NCBI RefSeq assembly: GCF_000381065.1
Contig: NZ_KB905857.1
Location: 30,155-94,154 of the forward strand
Length of the DNA: 64,000 bases
Direction: 5' to 3'
Origin: Propionispira raffinosivorans DSM 20765
Lineage (GTDB): Bacteria > Bacillota > Negativicutes > Selenomonadales > Selenomonadaceae
The first letter of the stretch is position 1, and every line of letters starts with the position of its first letter. A program made the position numbers and the translations under genes. The notes under the pieces are model-generated. The model worked only from the letters and a program-made list of their open reading frames with translations. It was not told the origin of the DNA and ran no database searches. Below are positions 38,919-49,764 of this stretch, one piece after another.

Positions 38919-40223
38919 TCAATGATTTAAAAATCCTAATTGAACAATAAATAAAATCATAAATATATACATTAAAGGATGTACCTGCGCCGCTTTACCG
39001 CGGAAAATCTTGAGCAAAGGATAAATAATAAAACCGATACCAACACCCGTGGTAATACTATAACAAAGCGGCATCATTAATAAAACAAGAAATGCCGGGA
39101 ATGCTTCTTCCATATCATTCCAATCAATTTTACGCAGACCATTCATCATCAAAAAACCAACTATAATCAAAGATGGTGCGGTAACTGCCGGTAAAGATGC
39201 CAGCATCTGAGCAATCGGTGCACAAAATAGCACCAGAGCAAACAGTAGTGCCACAACAACCGCCGTGAAACCAGTACGTCCACCAGCTGCAACACCAGCA
39301 CCTGATTCTACATAAGACGATGTAGGACTTGTCCCCAAAATCGCCCCAAAAGTACTCCCAAATGCATCAGCAAGCAAAGCACCTCTGATATTTGGGAATT
39401 TCCCTTCTTTAATGAGACCCGCTTGTTCGCCAATTCCCAGCATTGTGCCGGTCGTATCAAATAAAGTAACAATTAAAAAAGTGAAAATGATCGCATATAA
39501 ACCACCATCAAAAACGCCCTGAATATCCATTTGCATGAAAGTTTTGTCAAGCCCTGAAGGCATGCTAAAGAACGTATCTGGTAAAACCAACAGCCCTTGA
39601 AAAAAAGCAATAATAGCCGTTAGAATCATCCCTAAGAACAACGCCCCTTTAACACGATTGACCATCAAAACCAAACTTATAATAAGCCCAATCACCGTTA
39701 AAAATGTCATTGGATCTTCCAAATTGCCTAAAGTTACAAGTGTTGCAGGTGATCCCACAACGAGCTTCGCATTTTGCAGGCCAATAAAAGTAATAAACAA
39801 ACCAATACCGGCTGTAATTCCCTGTTTTAAACTAATTGGAATTGCATCAATTAAGCTATTACGAAATTTAGTAAACGATAAGATCATAAAAATAACCGAT
39901 GCAATAAAAACAGCCCCTAAAGCCTGTTGCCAAGCAACGCCCATAGCGAGTACAACGGCAAAAGCAAAATACGCATTCATCCCCATCCCCGGTGCGATTG
40001 CGATTGGATAATTTGCAACGATCCCCATAATTAACGTACCAATCATACTGGCCAAAATTGTAGCAACAAAAACACCATTGAAATCCATACCTGTTTTACT
40101 GAGAATTGCCGGATTTACCACAACAATATAGACCATCGTAACAAACGTTGTCATTCCAGCGATAATTTCTGTAGAAAAATCTGTTTTTCTTTCAGAAAAC
40201 TTAAACCATTCTTTTAAATTCAC
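38919..40223 (-). CDS. AzgA-type NCS2 purine (hypoxanthine/guanine/adenine) permease
   Basis: NCS2 permease of 434 residues of the AzgA/PbuG/PbuO subfamily. Seen are ERKTDFSTEIIAGMTTFVTM at the N-terminus, PGMGMNAYFAF in helix 3, the FDTTGTMLGIGEQAGL segment and GTSPTSSYVESGAGVAAGGRTG, all hallmark AzgA motifs. Start is a GTG at 40223 with AGGAGG seven bases before it; an ATG 15 codons upstream has no ribosome site. No purine riboswitch aptamer was found upstream. It is a second nucleobase permease in the window, of a different subfamily. Confidence 0.93.
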   Translation of the reverse strand: MNLKEWFKFSERKTDFSTEIIAGMTTFVTMVYIVVVNPAILSKTGMDFNGVFVATILASMIGTLIMGIVANYPIAIAPGMGMNAYFAFAVVLAMGVAWQQALGAVFIASVIFMILSFTKFRNSLIDAIPISLKQGITAGIGLFITFIGLQNAKLVVGSPATLVTLGNLEDPMTFLTVIGLIISLVLMVNRVKGALFLGMILTAIIAFFQGLLVLPDTFFSMPSGLDKTFMQMDIQGVFDGGLYAIIFTFLIVTLFDTTGTMLGIGEQAGLIKEGKFPNIRGALLADAFGSTFGAILGTSPTSSYVESGAGVAAGGRTGFTAVVVALLFALVLFCAPIAQMLASLPAVTAPSLIIVGFLMMNGLRKIDWNDMEEAFPAFLVLLMMPLCYSITTGVGIGFIIYPLLKIFRGKAAQVHPLMYIFMILFIVQLGFLNH

Positions 40224-40273
40224 GTTTTTTCCTCCTAAAACATATAATATCAAATTCATAGCATGCAAAAAGC

Positions 40274-40307
40274 AAAAAAGCCCATAACATAAACAAAGTT
40301 ATAGGCC
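40274..40307 (-). terminator. Terminator of the sugar operon
   Basis: GCCTATAAC/GTTATGGGC hairpin followed by TTTTTT on the minus strand, about 70 bases after the ribokinase stop and before the AzgA permease. Confidence 0.82.
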
Positions 40308-40374
40308 AATCAAACATTAAATGTATCCTACTAGAGTTATTCTATCACATTTCTATAAAATTTAACATCTCATT

Positions 40375-41310
40375 TTAGAAAATGCTACCGAAGCGCAAGC
40401 GATCTAAAGCCCGTGTGAACTCTTGTTCTGTTGGATAGGATGCTTGTGTGCCTGTTTTTGTCACACTGAGTGCCGCAAATAAAGTTGCTTGCTGTATCGC
40501 TTGTAAAATATCCTTTGTTTTTACATAGACCGCTGCAAAGCACCCAATAAAAGCATCCCCGGCACCGGTTGTGTCCACAGCGTGTACATTGTAGGCCGGC
40601 ACATGTTCACAATGCTCTTTATTGACCCAAAGCGATCCACGGCTGCCCATTGTCACAATGACATTTTTGAGTCCCCGATCAACCAGAGTCAACGCCGCTT
40701 TTTTGATTTCCGCTTCCGATTCAACAGGAAGCCCAGTGAGTATATTAAGTTCTGTTTCATTCGGTACAAAAAAATCACATTTACAGGCCATGTCAAGATC
40801 AAGCTCCGCTATCGCTGGAGCCGGATTGAGCAATAACGGAATCTGATGTTTATTAGCAAATTCAATCGCTGCATAAACCGTATCCAACTTTATTTCTAAT
40901 TGTAAAATACAAAGGGCACATTGCTGTAAATCCAGTGCAGCAGCTTCTACATCAACTGCCGTTAAATATGTATTAGCACCTTTATTTATTAAAATACGAT
41001 TTTGTGAAGATTCATCGACTAAAATCGTAGCTATTCCATTGGAACTGCCTTTAGCTGTCTGTACATATTTCGTATCAACATGATAAGCATTAAAATTATC
41101 AAGCACCATTTTTCCGAATATATCATCACCGATTGCGGTAATCATGAGAACATCCGCGCCAAGTTTTGCCGCTGCTATAGCCTGGTTAGCACCTTTACCA
41201 CCACAGTTAATAGCAAAGTCTTTCACTTCGCGCGTCTCTCCGGCAACTGGTATTATATCCGTATACGATATAACATCAATCATGTTAGAACCGATTACGG
41301 CAAGCTTCAT
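40375..41310 (-). CDS. rbsK: Ribokinase (PfkB family)
   Basis: ATP-dependent sugar kinase of 311 residues. PfkB signatures: NCGGKGANQAIAAAKLG (residues 35-51), the adenine-side NPAPA, VPNETELNILTG, and the catalytic VDTTGAGDAF. These favour ribokinase activity, forming ribose 5-phosphate. Last gene of the operon, 18 bases after the LacI regulator. Start ATG 41310 with GGGGATGG; the TTG one codon upstream is weaker. Confidence 0.92.
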   Translation of the reverse strand: MKLAVIGSNMIDVISYTDIIPVAGETREVKDFAINCGGKGANQAIAAAKLGADVLMITAIGDDIFGKMVLDNFNAYHVDTKYVQTAKGSSNGIATILVDESSQNRILINKGANTYLTAVDVEAAALDLQQCALCILQLEIKLDTVYAAIEFANKHQIPLLLNPAPAIAELDLDMACKCDFFVPNETELNILTGLPVESEAEIKKAALTLVDRGLKNVIVTMGSRGSLWVNKEHCEHVPAYNVHAVDTTGAGDAFIGCFAAVYVKTKDILQAIQQATLFAALSVTKTGTQASYPTEQEFTRALDRLRFGSIF

Positions 41311-41328
41311 CAAAAACCATCCCCTCGA

Positions 41329-42336
41329 CTAGTTTGTTTTTAAATAAGCAACACTATCACGTTCAACCAATTCATTGCAAATCTGCATTTTTACTTTTGT
41401 TTTTGTATTTGTCTTCATTAAGGTAATCAAACGTTGTACCGCAAGTTGTCCCATTTCTTGCTTGAACACCCGTACGGTTGTAAGCGCTGGTGTAAATACA
41501 CTGCAAAAAGAGATATCATCGAATCCAATAATTGAAATATCTTCGGGAATTCGATAGCCATTTTTTTGAAAAGCCTTCATCGCACCCAAAGCAATCATGT
41601 CATTCTCAGCGAAAAAAGCAGTGGGCAGCTCCGGCTTCGTTTGCAAAAATGAATCGACTGTCGTAAACACTTCATCCATCGTCGTCGGAACCTCGATAAT
41701 ATATTTTGACTGGTTTGTTAAATTATGCTCCTGCAAAGCCCGTTCATACCCTTTTTGACGGCATTGGAAATTCTGAATACGAACATCTCCTTTTAAATAG
41801 CCAATTTGACTATGACCATGATCGACCAAATAATTTACAGCCTGCGAAACCGAATCTATATTGTTCATAAGTACGGCGTTAAAAGATAAATTTTCAAACC
41901 AACAATCGAGTAATACCAATGGAACAGCTGCTTGTTGAAATGCTTTCGCATTTTGTTCATTAAGTTCTGTTCCGACCAACAAAATAGCGGATGATGTATC
42001 ATTTAGGATCTGATTGACCCGCTCTTCATAATCTGGACTATTTCTATATAAGTTAAAAATCGTTGTTTCATAACCAGATTGTCGGCTTGCATTTTCTACA
42101 CCTTCAAGCAATGCTGCAAAAAAAGGTGAATCTGAAAATACTTTACCGCTATCACGGTATGTCACAACCTTGATATTCTTGATTTTTGTTTCATTCAAAT
42201 AACCATACTCTTGGGCGATTTTAAAAATTTGTTCGGACGTGTCTCGATTAACCCCTTTTTTATTATTTAAAGCATTCGAAACGGTTGCAGGGGAAAAGCC
42301 GGACAATTCACTTATTTTTTTTATACTGATTTTCAT
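41329..42336 (-). CDS. LacI-family repressor of the sugar operon
   Basis: LacI/GalR regulator of 335 residues: N-terminal HTH (ISELSGFSPATVSNALNNKKGV, recognition helix at 15-25) and a periplasmic-binding-protein-like effector domain containing IIGFDDISFCSVFTPALTTV. In this layout it is encoded inside the operon, between rbsD and rbsK, so probably autoregulated. A candidate operator TAACTCAGTTA lies behind the operon promoter. Likely RbsR function, effector sugar not read from sequence. Confidence 0.9.
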   Translation of the reverse strand: MKISIKKISELSGFSPATVSNALNNKKGVNRDTSEQIFKIAQEYGYLNETKIKNIKVVTYRDSGKVFSDSPFFAALLEGVENASRQSGYETTIFNLYRNSPDYEERVNQILNDTSSAILLVGTELNEQNAKAFQQAAVPLVLLDCWFENLSFNAVLMNNIDSVSQAVNYLVDHGHSQIGYLKGDVRIQNFQCRQKGYERALQEHNLTNQSKYIIEVPTTMDEVFTTVDSFLQTKPELPTAFFAENDMIALGAMKAFQKNGYRIPEDISIIGFDDISFCSVFTPALTTVRVFKQEMGQLAVQRLITLMKTNTKTKVKMQICNELVERDSVAYLKTN

Positions 42337-42420
42337 TCCGCACTCTCCTCTCGCAATATATTCTAAACCACATTGCTAAAAATCGCAAATTCTATTATAT
42401 TTATAAATTTTTTTCTTCGC

Positions 42421-42822
42421 TCATGCCGGAAAAGCTACACCGGCACGCAGTATAATATTGGGATACGGAGTAAATTCACCCGTACGAATTGCAAAGCGAA
42501 CCTGTTTTGATTGTTCTTTTAGATCCTCATGCAATATAAATTCATGTTCCACGCCCTGAAGTTTCTGCTGAATATGCTGTAAAAGTGTTGGATTTTTTTC
42601 TTTAATATCTTCAGCCAACGAATAAAATTCGACTTCAGCTTCTCCAATAACTGCATCTAATGTCTGTTTAAAAGTTGGTACACCACCGCATAATGCCAAA
42701 TCTACAATAGGTATCCCCTTAGGTATTGGCATCCCGGCATCACCAATCATAAATAAATCCTTATGACCAAGTGCTGCAATGAAACCAGCCAGCTGCGCAT
42801 TCAAAATCCCACATTTTTTCAT
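42421..42822 (-). CDS. rbsD: D-ribose pyranase
   Basis: RbsD of 133 residues, interconverting ribose pyranose and furanose forms so ribokinase can act. Catalytic histidine in AALGHKDLFMIGDAG (residues 17-31), then the MPIPKGIPIVDLAL segment and C-terminal GEFTPYPNIILRAGV. It follows rbsC by 16 bases. Together with RbsK it argues that the transporter handles ribose or a similar sugar with a slow ring change. Confidence 0.93.
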   Translation of the reverse strand: MKKCGILNAQLAGFIAALGHKDLFMIGDAGMPIPKGIPIVDLALCGGVPTFKQTLDAVIGEAEVEFYSLAEDIKEKNPTLLQHIQQKLQGVEHEFILHEDLKEQSKQVRFAIRTGEFTPYPNIILRAGVAFPA

Positions 42823-42838
42823 ATTCAGTCCCCCAATT

Positions 42839-43930
42839 TTATATTTTTATTTCCTCTTTCTGTTCCGTCTTAGAATCATTTCTTGCCTGCAATGCAATCT
42901 TCGCCTGCAAATTACGTTGGAACTGATCGACAATAACAGCGAGTATAATGACAACCCCTTTGATAATCATCTGCCAAAATTCCGAAACACCACACATAAC
43001 CATGCCATCTGAAATAACACCGATTACAAAAGCACCAATAATTGTTCCCCCGATGGTACCAATCCCACCAGCCATTGAAGTCCCGCCCAAAACCGCAGCA
43101 GCAATTGCATTCATTTCCCAAGTTTCGCCCGATGCCGGATGAGCTGCTTCAAGCTGCGATGCTGTAATAATTCCGACAATGGCCGCACAAACTCCGGAGA
43201 ATATATAAACCAAAATTTTTACTTTATCCACTTTTACGCCCGATAATTTTGCAGCCCGTTCATTTCCCCCAATTGAAAAAACATGCCAGCCAAATGTTGT
43301 TTTTTTCAATAAAATGCCAGCAATAATGGCAATAAAAACTAAAATCAAAGCCCCGACTGGCATCCCAAATACGCGACTGCCAAATACACTGAGCCCCGTA
43401 TTACCTAATGCTTCATTACCGATAATATTAGAATAGGTTGCACCATTTGAATGGAGCATTGCAAAACCACGGGCAATATACATCGTTCCCAGCGTCGCAA
43501 TGAAAGGTGCGACACCAAATTTTGTGATGATGATCCCATTTAACCAGCCAACAAATGCACCAACCATAAGTGTAAAAAGAACTACGATCGGTACACTAAA
43601 ATACAGAGTCACACCAAACATTGTCAGTGTAAAGCCATTATTAATCAGACCACCAGCAATCATCCCCGCCAATCCGACAACAGCCCCAACGGATAAATCG
43701 ATACCCCCGGTAATAATAACATATGTCATGCCAATCGCTAAAATACCATATAAAGCAACATGTTTAGCCAATAATAAAAAGGTATTCGTTGATAAAAAAT
43801 TAGGAGTTGCAAAACTAAAGAAAAGTAAAAGCAACGCCAAAACAATTAAGGTACGGCCCTTTAATAACGTAAGTGCCAAAGAATTACTGCTCTGTTTTTT
43901 ATGCAAATTGCTTGTAAGATCAGTCTTCAT
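42839..43930 (-). CDS. rbsC: Ribose-type ABC transporter permease
   Basis: Inner-membrane permease of 363 residues for a sugar ABC importer. Typical stretches are GMTYVIITGGIDLSVGAVVGL near residue 65, the FGVAPFIATLGTMYIARG region and AAAVLGGTSMAGGIGTIGGTIIGAF. About ten helices. The ATG at 43930 was taken; an ATG seven codons upstream is possible because the AAAGGA site is 12 bases from the chosen start. Works with RbsA and RbsB of the operon. Confidence 0.9.
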   Translation of the reverse strand: MKTDLTSNLHKKQSSNSLALTLLKGRTLIVLALLLLFFSFATPNFLSTNTFLLLAKHVALYGILAIGMTYVIITGGIDLSVGAVVGLAGMIAGGLINNGFTLTMFGVTLYFSVPIVVLFTLMVGAFVGWLNGIIITKFGVAPFIATLGTMYIARGFAMLHSNGATYSNIIGNEALGNTGLSVFGSRVFGMPVGALILVFIAIIAGILLKKTTFGWHVFSIGGNERAAKLSGVKVDKVKILVYIFSGVCAAIVGIITASQLEAAHPASGETWEMNAIAAAVLGGTSMAGGIGTIGGTIIGAFVIGVISDGMVMCGVSEFWQMIIKGVVIILAVIVDQFQRNLQAKIALQARNDSKTEQKEEIKI

Positions 43931-43963
43931 TATCCAAATCATTCCTTTCATGCAAGTTTCCGT

Positions 43964-45496
43964 CTATGATACATTTTTTTTGATTACATGACCTTGATAG
44001 GAAGCGAGTACTAATTTGTCTTCCGTAATGTCATTTTTCATCATTTCACGCGTTTTTATTCCATTCGAAAGAACCATAATACGGTCCGCAATGGCCATGA
44101 TTTCTTGCAATTCAGAAGAAATCACCACAATCGACAATCCCTCATCTGCATATTGGTTGATAATTTCAAACACTTCCGTTTTGGCACCAATATCAATGCC
44201 GCGGCTTGGTTCATCCAACAGCAAAATCGTTGGCTGTGTCAAGATACCTTTTCCAATGACTACCTTTTGCTGATTTCCACCAGAAAGGGAAAGAATCGGC
44301 AGTCTTTTATCAGCAACTTTAATATGAATATCTTTAATTTCGGCATCTACACTACATTCTTCTTTTTTTTCATTCAAAAAGATAGATCGTGCATATTTCT
44401 GCAGGCTTGATAATGAAATATTCTTGCCAATATCCATTGTCTGTACAAGCCCCTCACGCTGCCTATCTTCCGGCACCATTGCAAAACCTCGGTCAATCTG
44501 ACCGGATACACTTTTTATACGCAAAAGCTCCCCATTTAAGAAAATATCACCCGTGTGCTCTGGACGCAGACCCATTATACATTCAAATATTTCAGTACGT
44601 CCTGCTCCCATTAGACCATAAATACCCAATATTTCGCCTTTTTTCAAGTCAAAATTAACATGATCTAATAAATAGCCTCCGCCTTTTTTCGGCACCGTCA
44701 AATTTTTGACTTCCAATACTTTTTCTCTGCGACTCCAGTCAATTTCTTGTTTACGTTTTGGATATACTTTTCCTTTGCCAACCATCTCTTTAACAATCCA
44801 TTGAATATCGATATTCTTTACAGGTGAAGAAGCTACAAATTTCCCATCACGGAGAATCGTCACGTAGTCACCAATTTTCATAATTTCTTCTAGTCTATGT
44901 GAAATATAAACAATTGAAATTCCTTCGGCTTTAAGTTCTTTGATTATTTTAAACAAAACCTGAACTTCTTGTGCACTTAAGGAAGATGTCGGTTCATCCA
45001 TAATCAATATTTTTAAATCATCTTGGATTAAATTCCGGGCAATTTCGATCATTTGCTGCTGTCCCACCCGCAAATCACCCACTAAAACATGTGGATCAAT
45101 AGGATGTTCCAATTTCTCCATGATTTTTTTTGTAAGCTCAATATGTTTTTCATTATCTAAACGTATCGATCCATGTGTTTTTTCTCGAGCCATAAATATA
45201 TTCTGGTATACATTGAGATTGGGAAATAAACTCAGTTCCTGATGAATAATACCTATACCATTCTGTTTGGCTTCTGTCACATTCTTAAACTGTACTTTTT
45301 CGTTCCCCATAAAAAGCTGGCCATCAGATTGCTGCTCAATCCCGGCAATAATTTTCATGAGAGTAGATTTTCCAGCACCATTTTCACCAATCAGCACATT
45401 TACCTTCCCTGTATATACATCAAAAGAAACTTCATCCAAAGCTTTCGTACCAGGATATATTTTTGACACTTTTTCGGCATGCAGACAAATATCCAT
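43964..45496 (-). CDS. rbsA: Ribose-type ABC transporter ATPase (twin domain)
   Basis: Twin-domain sugar ABC ATPase of 510 residues. First domain: Walker A GENGAGKST, signature LRVGQQQM, Walker B LIMDEPTSSL. Second domain: degenerate Walker A GLMGAGRTE, signature LSGGNQQKV, LLLDEPSRGIDIG. The degenerate second P-loop is normal for RbsA/MglA types. Two ATGs compete; the one at 45496 stands nine bases from AGGAG, the other directly abuts it, so 45496 was chosen. Confidence 0.93.
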   Translation of the reverse strand: MDICLHAEKVSKIYPGTKALDEVSFDVYTGKVNVLIGENGAGKSTLMKIIAGIEQQSDGQLFMGNEKVQFKNVTEAKQNGIGIIHQELSLFPNLNVYQNIFMAREKTHGSIRLDNEKHIELTKKIMEKLEHPIDPHVLVGDLRVGQQQMIEIARNLIQDDLKILIMDEPTSSLSAQEVQVLFKIIKELKAEGISIVYISHRLEEIMKIGDYVTILRDGKFVASSPVKNIDIQWIVKEMVGKGKVYPKRKQEIDWSRREKVLEVKNLTVPKKGGGYLLDHVNFDLKKGEILGIYGLMGAGRTEIFECIMGLRPEHTGDIFLNGELLRIKSVSGQIDRGFAMVPEDRQREGLVQTMDIGKNISLSSLQKYARSIFLNEKKEECSVDAEIKDIHIKVADKRLPILSLSGGNQQKVVIGKGILTQPTILLLDEPSRGIDIGAKTEVFEIINQYADEGLSIVVISSELQEIMAIADRIMVLSNGIKTREMMKNDITEDKLVLASYQGHVIKKNVS

Positions 45497-45508
45497 TTTC
45501 TCCATCTC

Positions 45509-46150
45509 CTATTGAACCGTCAATTCGACTGGCGTAATCAGTACTTCTTTTTGGTTATTAACACTAAAACAGCCAACAAAAGACACATTTTTACCTTGAA
45601 TTGTATCTAAATCCTGCTTGGCGATCAATTCAGAATTGATGATGTCATGAATACTCTGAGAAATCTTCGCCCAATCCACTTGGTTTTTATAATCTTCATA
45701 TTTTATAAACGTAAGACTATCACGAACTGCTGACCCTTTATAGACGCTGCCTATTTGCAATTGAACGGCAACCGGACCGTCATAACCATCTAATTTCAAA
45801 GTCATGAATCCAGCTTTTTTTTCTCGGTTCACCGCGGTAACTTGACCTTTGCCTTTTACAACATAACTCAATTCACCTTTATCGCCCATAGAGTATTTAC
45901 CATATTTACCAGCTAAAGATTTAAGATCCCCATTCGAATCCTTCAAAAATCCAGACAAATCTACCGCTTTCTTTTCCAGTTCAGGAATGGCTTTCGTCTG
46001 CCAAATTCCTGCTACATTATCTGCCGCATTAAAAGCTACATCTCCTGTTAAATCTCCTTCATGACCAATCTGAACAACTTTGACACAGCCAGTCATTAAA
46101 AATGCCATCAGTAAACAAGTGATCAATGCAATCAATACACGTTTTTTCAT
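45509..46150 (-). CDS. DUF2291 lipoprotein
   Basis: Predicted lipoprotein of 213 residues: signal peptide with lipobox LMTGC and a DUF2291 (PF10054) domain with YVVKGKGQVTAV near the middle and a C-terminal KNVSFVGCF. DUF2291 genes are repeatedly found with ribose-type ABC transporters; function unknown. It sits between rbsB and rbsA. ATG at 46150 has ATAGGAG; seven upstream codons were discarded. Confidence 0.85.
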   Translation of the reverse strand: MKKRVLIALITCLLMAFLMTGCVKVVQIGHEGDLTGDVAFNAADNVAGIWQTKAIPELEKKAVDLSGFLKDSNGDLKSLAGKYGKYSMGDKGELSYVVKGKGQVTAVNREKKAGFMTLKLDGYDGPVAVQLQIGSVYKGSAVRDSLTFIKYEDYKNQVDWAKISQSIHDIINSELIAKQDLDTIQGKNVSFVGCFSVNNQKEVLITPVELTVQ

Positions 46151-46205
46151 AAACAGCCTGCTCCTATCCACTCCGCATTACAGTGCGTTTTTCAAACGAG
46201 ATGCT

Positions 46206-46248
46206 CAGCTGTTAGCATACCGATGTTATCTCGGTATGCTAACAGCTG
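46206..46248 (-). promoter_or_regulatory. Intercistronic 18-bp hairpin behind rbsB
   Basis: CAGCTGTTAGCATACCGA and its exact complement with a 7-base loop. On the minus strand it is followed by only a short T/C stretch, so it more likely stabilises the abundant rbsB transcript end or partly terminates, giving more binding protein than transporter. Confidence 0.75.
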
Positions 46249-46256
46249 CTCTTTTA

Positions 46257-47312
<1,056 letters not shown>

Positions 47313-47344
47313 TTATCAGGACCTTAACCTGTTAAATCCAATGA

Positions 47345-48832
47345 TCAAGCTCGAAACAAGGTGCGATTTACCGCTTTTTCCCAGCCATCATATAAAGAAT
47401 CACTACGAATTTCTTGCATCATCCCAACATATTTCAGCCTTTTCCGCTCGCGAAAAATATCTGGTTGCGTATAAATTTTCATGGCAATCCCGGCGGCTAT
47501 GGCAGACCCCATACCCGATAATTCCAGCGTTTTGGATACTTGAACCGGGATCTTTAAAATATCAGCCTGAAACTGCATAAGATATGTATTCTTCGTCGGA
47601 CCTCCATCAACACACAATTCCTTAATTTCTATAGTAGATTCTTTTTGCATGAGTTTGATAATGTCCGTAATTTGGTATGCAATGCTATCAAGTGCCGCCC
47701 GAACCATTTCAGCCCTGCCTGTTACACGTGTAATTCCGGTAAACAAGCCGGTTGCTTCACTATTCCAATAAGGTGCCCCTAACCCTGAAAAAGCTGGTAC
47801 AAAATAACTTTGATCATCGTTATTTGAATTTTCCGCTATTTCCTGTGATTCTTCGGCACTAGCCAACAGTTTCAAATCATCTTTCAACCATGTTATAACA
47901 GCACCTGCATAATTGATATTACCCTCAAGTGCATAACTGACCTGACCATTAAAGCACCAGGCAATTGAAGTAACGAGTCCGACCTTACTAGAAAGAATCT
48001 GCTCCCCTAGATTCATCATCACCGAAGCCCCTGTACCGTAGGTTGCTTTGACCATTCCTGGACTATTGCAATTTTGAGCAAAAAGTGCTGCCTGAGAATC
48101 GCCAAGTACTGCATGGATAGGAATCGGTTCATCCAGCCAACCGTCAAACGTAGTGGTACCATACAAAGCATTTGAATCACAAACCTCAGGTAAAGCCCAG
48201 CGTGGAATCCCAAAAATTCGGCACACATCTAAATCCCAGGTCAGATCTTTAATATTAAACAGCTGCGTTCGCGATGCATTGGAATAATCTGTTTTAAACG
48301 CAGCACCACCCGTCAAGCAATAAACAAGCCAACTATCCATTGTTCCAAAACAAAGTTCATCCGCTTCTGCTCTTTGGCGAGCTCCCACGATATTTTCTAA
48401 CAGCCAGCTTATTTTGGCCGCAGAAAAATATGGTGATAGCGGCAGGCCTGTAATCGCTTTTATTTTTTCACCATATCCTTCTAACACAATGCGCTGACAT
48501 ATTTTTTCCGCACGAGCACATTGCCAGACAATGGCATTATAAATTGGTTTACCATTTGATTTTTGCCAGGCCATTACGGTTTCTCTTTGATTACTGATAC
48601 CAATTGTGGCAATACTTGTTTTATTGATACCGGCTTTTTCTACAACAGCTTTTACAACCGCCAATACATTTTGATAAATTTCGACTGGATCGTGTTCAAT
48701 CCAGCCTTTTTCATTGATAATCTGCTTATGCAGCAAATCACAGCGTGCTACTAAAGAACCTGTTTCATCAAACAATAGACCTTTTGTTCCCTGCGTGCTT
48801 TGGTCTATTCCCAATACAAATGTATCCGGCAT
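47345..48832 (-). CDS. FGGY-family carbohydrate kinase
   Basis: FGGY kinase of 495 residues. Domain one starts VLGIDQSTQGTKGLLFDE; ISNQRETVMAW, NAIVWQCARAE and SNASRTQLFNIKDLTWD resemble glycerol kinase. The ATP site shows LGDSQAALFAQNC, YGTGASVMMN and GGPTKNTYLMQFQADIL. The glycerol-kinase likeness does not fix the substrate, since ketopentose kinases share it. It lies between a split transketolase and a ribose-type transporter, suggesting a ketopentose or branched ketose as substrate. Only two bases separate it from the transketolase C-part gene. Confidence 0.88.
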   Translation of the reverse strand: MPDTFVLGIDQSTQGTKGLLFDETGSLVARCDLLHKQIINEKGWIEHDPVEIYQNVLAVVKAVVEKAGINKTSIATIGISNQRETVMAWQKSNGKPIYNAIVWQCARAEKICQRIVLEGYGEKIKAITGLPLSPYFSAAKISWLLENIVGARQRAEADELCFGTMDSWLVYCLTGGAAFKTDYSNASRTQLFNIKDLTWDLDVCRIFGIPRWALPEVCDSNALYGTTTFDGWLDEPIPIHAVLGDSQAALFAQNCNSPGMVKATYGTGASVMMNLGEQILSSKVGLVTSIAWCFNGQVSYALEGNINYAGAVITWLKDDLKLLASAEESQEIAENSNNDDQSYFVPAFSGLGAPYWNSEATGLFTGITRVTGRAEMVRAALDSIAYQITDIIKLMQKESTIEIKELCVDGGPTKNTYLMQFQADILKIPVQVSKTLELSGMGSAIAAGIAMKIYTQPDIFRERKRLKYVGMMQEIRSDSLYDGWEKAVNRTLFRA

Positions 48833-48834
48833 TT

Positions 48835-49764
48835 TCAGATCAACTCCATTACCGTTTTTGCAATACCTTCCGCATTCAATCCGTAGTGATCAAAAACCTC
48901 CTGTGACTTCCCTGTTACGACTGGTACATCCGGCAATGCCATATTGATAACTTTGGTTGGATAATGCGCCGCTGTAATCTGGCTTACCATCGACCCCAGA
49001 CCGCCATATATCGTGTGCTCTTCAACCGTCACAATTGCTTTCGTTTCTTTGGCCGCTTTAATAACAGCCGCTTCATCAATTGGTTTTACGCAGTACATAT
49101 CGAGCACCCTCGCCATAATGCCCTTACTCCTTAAAAGTTCTGCTGCATCTTTCGCTGGCTTCACCATTTCTCCGCAGGCAATGATGGCAACATCCTGACC
49201 TTCATTTACAAGCATCGCACGATCCATTTCAAATGAAATCGTCGCTGCATCATAAATCGGCTCCACTGCATTGCGCCCTACCCTGACATAGGCCGGTTTT
49301 TTATCCTGCAAAAGTGCTCGTATAAGCTTACCGGTCTGTAGATGATCACTGGGCAAATAGACTCTCATATTGGGAATGGATGCCATCGCAGCAATATCAT
49401 TTGCTGAATGATGTGTCATCCCCAATGCTCCATAGCTAACGCCCCCGCTAATCCCAATCAATGTAACATTTGTATTCGAATAAGCTACATCGACCTTCGC
49501 TTGTTCCATACTTCGCGTTGTTAAAAAACTGGCCGGTGAAACAGCAAAAGCTTTTTTACCACAGCTGGCAAGTCCGGCACTAATTGAAACTAGATTTTGT
49601 TCCGCAATACCCACTTCAACAAATTGTGCTGGTCGTTCTTTGGCAAAATCAGCCAGTGATGCCGAACCACGAGAATCACTACACAAAACAATGATGTCTT
49701 TATCTTGAGCCGAAGCTTCCAACAGCACATTGCAAATTTCTTGCTTATTGGCAATTTTATTCAT
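48835..49764 (-). CDS. Split transketolase, C-terminal subunit
   Basis: C-terminal half of a transketolase, 309 residues, with the Pyr domain glutamate in EVGIAEQNLVSISAG and the region SISGGVSYG... ALGMTHHSANDIA, then a C-terminal Rossmann-like domain (IVTVEEHTIYGGLGSMV). Such two-gene transketolases include AptA/AptB of D-apiose catabolism, and plain carbohydrate ones. Overlaps the N-terminal subunit gene by 8 bases. Acts with the next gene as one enzyme. Confidence 0.88.
   Translation of the reverse strand: MNKIANKQEICNVLLEASAQDKDIIVLCSDSRGSASLADFAKERPAQFVEVGIAEQNLVSISAGLASCGKKAFAVSPASFLTTRSMEQAKVDVAYSNTNVTLIGISGGVSYGALGMTHHSANDIAAMASIPNMRVYLPSDHLQTGKLIRALLQDKKPAYVRVGRNAVEPIYDAATISFEMDRAMLVNEGQDVAIIACGEMVKPAKDAAELLRSKGIMARVLDMYCVKPIDEAAVIKAAKETKAIVTVEEHTIYGGLGSMVSQITAAHYPTKVINMALPDVPVVTGKSQEVFDHYGLNAEGIAKTVMELI

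Noticed and set aside
40224..40374. Purine riboswitch before the AzgA permease
   Set aside because: The hairpin with T-run there fits the ribokinase terminator; no purine aptamer core was found.
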